A stretch of 37,367 nt of DNA from Barthelona sp. PAP020 (taxonomy: Eukaryota > Metamonada: BaSk clade): contig JARQWU010000076.1 in NCBI GenBank assembly GCA_040182905.1, forward strand, positions 1 through 37,367, in the 5' to 3' direction. The first letter of the stretch is position 1. Every line of letters starts with the position of its first letter. Of the stretch, positions 34,829 through 37,367 are shown one piece after another. Both the position numbers and the translations under genes were made by a program. The notes beneath the pieces are model-generated. The model was not told the DNA's origin. It ran no database searches and saw nothing but the letters and a program-made list of their open reading frames with translations.

Positions 34829-35419
34829 CTATTCACGAGGGATGGCTTTACGAAGGGAATCAACCCAAGATTCCAATTCTTCTCTGGTATCAGTATACAT
34901 ATAATAAGTTTTTTGTCCAGGTGCGGTTAGCACAATGCAATTTGTGTCAGCAGATAGACCGAGTTCACCTTTTAAATGAATATCACATTCATAGACTTCA
35001 CTTTCACAGCCTAAAACAATGGTGCCTCTGGGCTTTTTTTCTGAAGGATGTGAAAAGTACCTTAAAATGCTGTCACGAAGAACAAAATATCTCTTTTTCC
35101 AATTTCTAATAAAATGACCTTGCTTTGTCATATATCCATTTCTACGTATTGCCGAAGGTTCAATTATTTCCGCAACAACATGAGCGTTATTTGAATCTGA
35201 AGATATATCGGACAAATAATTATAAGGACAATATCCAACCTTTTCAGAATCTTCTAAACGACATTTCCACATACCAGAAGGATGTTTTTCTAAAACACAT
35301 ATAATATCACCAGTATTAAAAGATAACTCATTTGGAACACGAGCAGAAAAATCAAACATGGCCTGCATACGAATCACATTAGAAGATGTATCTTTTGTCA
35401 TATTCTTTGTTTCAGTCAT
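34829..35419 (-). CDS. SH3-PH domain adaptor protein
   Basis: The first ATG is at 35417-35419, giving 196 residues (MTETKNMTKDTSSNVIR). An SH3 domain lies at ~17-72: ALYDY-type MQAMFDFSARVPNELSFNTG, WKCRLEDSEKVGYCPYNYL, with the conserved W and the G-x-x-P-x-N-Y-L end. A PH domain lies at ~90-194: RRNGYMTKQGHFIRNWKKRY, then FVLRDSILRYF, ending in a helix with the invariant tryptophan (EELESWVDSLRKAI). SH3 binds proline-rich partners and PH binds phosphoinositides, so this is probably a membrane-recruited adaptor of actin or endocytic machinery. It lies directly upstream of coronin on the same strand; a functional link is only suggestive. Confidence 0.9.
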   Translation of the reverse strand: MTETKNMTKDTSSNVIRMQAMFDFSARVPNELSFNTGDIICVLEKHPSGMWKCRLEDSEKVGYCPYNYLSDISSDSNNAHVVAEIIEPSAIRRNGYMTKQGHFIRNWKKRYFVLRDSILRYFSHPSEKKPRGTIVLGCESEVYECDIHLKGELGLSADTNCIVLTAPGQKTYYMYTDTREELESWVDSLRKAIPRE

Positions 35420-35587
35420 AAATAAAACTAACAAAAAAAAATTCAACAAATTTTTTTTGTTTGTTATTATTTTTTTTAAGTTTTTAGTTTTTCGTTGAGA
35501 TATATAATATAAAAATATTCTAATTCAAGAATTATTATTATTTTTTTTGTGAATAATAATATTTCTTTTTTTAATTTTCCTTCGAAT

Positions 35588-36022
35588 ATGATTTCGCATA
35601 ATACTACATCAGATAATTCTAATTTTCAGAATTTAATGAAAATTAAAAAGAATTTGATGGATTTACAAGATAAGCATTGCAGTGTTAAAAATATTATTGA
35701 TCCAAACTTGAAACAGGAAGAAATGATGAAAATTTTGACAGAAGTTCGACCATATCTTGATGAACTTGCCAAATTTACTGATGCTATTGACAGTAAACAA
35801 AATAATTTGGTTAAACAAATTGAAATGCTCAATCAATCTAATTTGAATGTTTTTTTTGAAAATAAAATCTCTCAGATAGAATCAAATGTTGAGGCAATTT
35901 CTGTACAAATACAAAAGATTCAGGAAAAAATAAATAATTTGCCAATTTCTAATGTTGATAGAAACAGAATTGAAAAAGATATAGCTTTTCATGTTGATTA
36001 TCTCAGAAAATGTGAGAGTTAA
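35588..36022 (+). CDS. Small coiled-coil protein
   Basis: A 144-residue protein from the first ATG at 35588 (MISHNTTSDNSNFQNLMKIK). After ~20 polar residues it is helical coiled coil with two main stretches, FQNLMKIKKNLMDLQDKH and IESNVEAISVQIQKIQEKIN. It has the size and style of a small subunit of a tethering, kinetochore or microtubule-anchoring complex (biogenesis of lysosome-related organelles, Dam/DASH or similar), but no family motif is visible. Divergent from the SH3-PH gene across 168 bp. Confidence 0.65.
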   Translation: MISHNTTSDNSNFQNLMKIKKNLMDLQDKHCSVKNIIDPNLKQEEMMKILTEVRPYLDELAKFTDAIDSKQNNLVKQIEMLNQSNLNVFFENKISQIESNVEAISVQIQKIQEKINNLPISNVDRNRIEKDIAFHVDYLRKCES

Positions 36023-36430
36023 GGGCTTTTTGATTTGACCAAAATTCACATTTAATTTTTTAATTTTTTATTATTAATTTCCATTAGGCTTTCATCACAA
36101 CACACAAATATTGAAACAAGTGTCATATAAATTAATTTTATTGCCAATATTTTTTTTTGGTGTCAATTCCATGTTGAAATGCCATATTTTTGTTGAAAAA
36201 CATTAACCTGATCCATTTATCACCAAAATTTGTGACTATTTATTTAAAAAAATTTAGTTTGGTCCTTTTCAGTAAATTATTCAAAAGTCAACAGTTTGGT
36301 CAGAAATCTTCTTTTGTATTTTCCTTCATAAAACAGATATGAACATACCTGAAATTGTGGATTGTTGAAGTGAAATAAACATCTGAAAATGTGAGATTGA
36401 TTTGAAGATAAAATATTTACTTAAAATATC
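36023..36430. promoter_or_regulatory. Intergenic region upstream of PTRHD1-like gene
   Basis: 408 bp, AT-rich, no ORF or RNA gene seen. The ATG of the next gene follows ATATC directly (TCATG), as in the Rpb7-like gene. Confidence 0.35.
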
Positions 36431-36775
36431 ATGCCAAATCCTTTAATACAATACATTATCATGCGAAATGATTTGAAAAAATATTCTAAAGGTGCTCTTA
36501 TTAGCCAAGGGGTTCATGCATCAAATAGAATACTTTTTGAACATAGAAATGATCCTTTAGTTATTGAACATGCTTTTTCTACAGAACAAAGAGTATGTAC
36601 GTTAAAAGTAAATTCTGAAGAACAGTTGGAAGATGTTTATAACAATTTACTTGCTCATGACATACCAAGCCATCTTTGGATTGAATTACCAGAAAATATA
36701 CCTGTAGCTGTTGCTACAGTTCCAAGAAATAAAAGTGAATTTCAATGTTTGGAACACCTAAAGCTATTTCGTTGA
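36431..36775 (+). CDS. PTRHD1-like peptidyl-tRNA hydrolase-2 fold protein
   Basis: A 114-residue single-domain protein of the Pth2 fold. It begins NPLIQYIIMRNDLKKYSKGA with the family pattern (V/I)-x-R-x-D-L, then LISQGVHASNRILFEH (Pth2 A-Q-x-x-H-A), VCTLKVNSEEQLEDVYNNL, IPSHLWIELPENIPVAVAT and a final LKLFR. The W-x-E-x-P-E-N-I-x-x-x-V-A segment and the R-L-F/K-L-F ending are typical of PTRHD1 rather than Pth2 proper, which has the glycine-rich T-V-L-G-I-G-P. PTRHD1 has the fold of an enzyme that frees peptides from tRNA, but its own activity is not established. Full length, first ATG. Confidence 0.88.
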   Translation: MPNPLIQYIIMRNDLKKYSKGALISQGVHASNRILFEHRNDPLVIEHAFSTEQRVCTLKVNSEEQLEDVYNNLLAHDIPSHLWIELPENIPVAVATVPRNKSEFQCLEHLKLFR

Positions 36776-37241
36776 AAAGATGAAATTTCATCATTAAATA
36801 AAAAATTAGTCTTGTTTAACCACAGTAAAATCAATAAATGTTTGTTTTTATTGTTTTTCTCATAAAGAACAAATTTCTTTTCGTTTATCTCCATTTCAAA
36901 TAATGATTATATTTAATTCTTTATTTCCATAAAAAAACTCGCTTTTTGCAATTTTTTCTTAATCCTAATTTTCATTTTTCAAATTAATGATTAAGCATTA
37001 TTGAATTTAACTAAATCATAATTTACCACAAATTCTCAACCAACAAAAGAAAACAAAAATGAAAAAGAAAATTCCTTTTGTTTCAGTGAAGTGTCCATTT
37101 CATGAAATGATTTTAAATTATTAACATAAATGCATGACAATGAACGGTTAATTGAGTTTCTTCAAGGAAAAAAAATTTCAAAATTTTGGAAATTTATAAA
37201 AAAAACAATTTTCTCTTCCTTCATACTTTGTGCGATTCGGA
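36776..37241. promoter_or_regulatory. Intergenic region upstream of ribosomal protein S18
   Basis: About 465 bp of AT-rich DNA with no gene I can support. TCATA at 37221-37225 fits the trichomonad initiator TCAYW and would give a 19-nt leader for the S18 transcript. Confidence 0.4.
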
Positions 37242-37367
37242 ATGGTTTATCCAAATTTTATTGAATACAACTAACTTATGTAGTCATTTGTTCTTCCTGA
37301 AAACTTCAAACACGTCCAACGTATTTGTGGTACCTCTCTCGATGGTAAGACCAATACTTTATATGCT
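37242..37367 (+). CDS. RPS18: Cytosolic small-subunit ribosomal protein S18 (uS13), N-terminal part, spliced
   Basis: The gene runs off the right edge. Exon 1 is only the start codon (37242-37244), followed by a 39-nt intron (37245-37283), and exon 2 begins at 37284. The spliced product starts MSFVLPENFKHVQRICGTSL, then DGKTNTLYA, the standard uS13 N-terminus (compare the family pattern MSLV(I/L)PE-x-FQHILR...DG-x-x-K). Without splicing, the ATG would be followed by unrelated codons (VYPNFIEYN) and a stop, and the S18 frame would be preceded by ATG-TAG. uS13 lies in the 40S head and contacts the tRNAs. An intron next to the start codon is a common place in ribosomal protein genes of intron-poor eukaryotes. 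Confidence 0.92.
37245..37283 (+). other. Predicted 39-nt spliceosomal intron in the S18 gene
   Basis: It begins GTTTATCC, has ACTAAC at 37270-37275 and ends TTATGTAG, with 8 nt after the branch motif. It lies between the ATG and the second codon (phase 0). It contains in-frame stops and is required to join the start codon to the conserved S18 sequence. Confidence 0.88.

Noticed and set aside
1-37367. A universal trichomonad TCAYW initiator before each gene
   Set aside because: Only about five of twenty-one starts have a match at a sensible distance, not far above chance in AT-rich DNA, so it was used only as weak support.
1-37367. CRISPR array, rRNA operon, virus-like or toxin genes
   Set aside because: No regularly spaced repeats, rRNA sequence, capsid, polymerase or integrase genes, or toxin domains were seen on either strand.

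Overview
This window is AT-rich nuclear DNA of a gene-dense, intron-poor eukaryote that uses the standard genetic code (TAA, TAG and TGA all end genes, and glutamine is written CAA). It holds spliceosomal SmE, an Rpb7-type polymerase stalk subunit, cytosolic ribosomal proteins L3 and S18, a Rab escort protein, coronin and a centriolar SAS-4/CPAP protein. The cell is therefore a flagellated or basal-body-bearing protist. Together with two genes of anaerobic bacterial origin, this best suits an anaerobic metamonad, most likely a parabasalid (Tritrichomonas, Histomonas or Dientamoeba-like). That placement is an inference. A few genes have a trichomonad-type initiator (TCAYW) just before the ATG, but most do not, and both introns have 5' ends unlike the GTATGT of Trichomonas vaginalis.

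Layout. 1-144 is the end of SmE (+). 403-12994 is a run of minus-strand genes: Rpb7-like subunit, CAMK-type kinase, a 1459-residue multi-pass membrane protein, a coiled-coil protein, a helical protein and YgeW carbamoyltransferase. From 13351 YgeY peptidase runs divergently (+). Then come a small unknown gene (-), ribosomal L3 and an EF-hand protein (+), SAS-4/CPAP (-), Rab escort protein and a WD40 protein (+). From 20.5 to 23.7 kb lies an accessory patch with three copies of a ~105-bp repeat, two of them forming the ends of a 752-bp inverted-repeat element with a decayed coding core, followed by a tRNA-Leu(UAA) gene. The right part holds a FAM135-type hydrolase (-), a 1357-residue coiled coil (-), a secreted DNase I-like nuclease (+), coronin and an SH3-PH adaptor (-), a small coiled coil, PTRHD1 and the start of ribosomal S18 (+).

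The most interesting locus is the divergent YgeW/YgeY pair. In bacteria these genes sit together in the ygeW-ygeX-ygeY cluster linked to anaerobic purine/ureide breakdown. Here they are neighbours in a eukaryotic chromosome and have codon use like ribosomal L3. YgeW also appears to have gained a 39-nt spliceosomal intron: removing it restores the missing N-terminus and gives 398 residues, close to the bacterial length. A second 39-nt intron lies directly after the start codon of the S18 gene. Both have a CTAAC branch site 7-8 nt before the AG.
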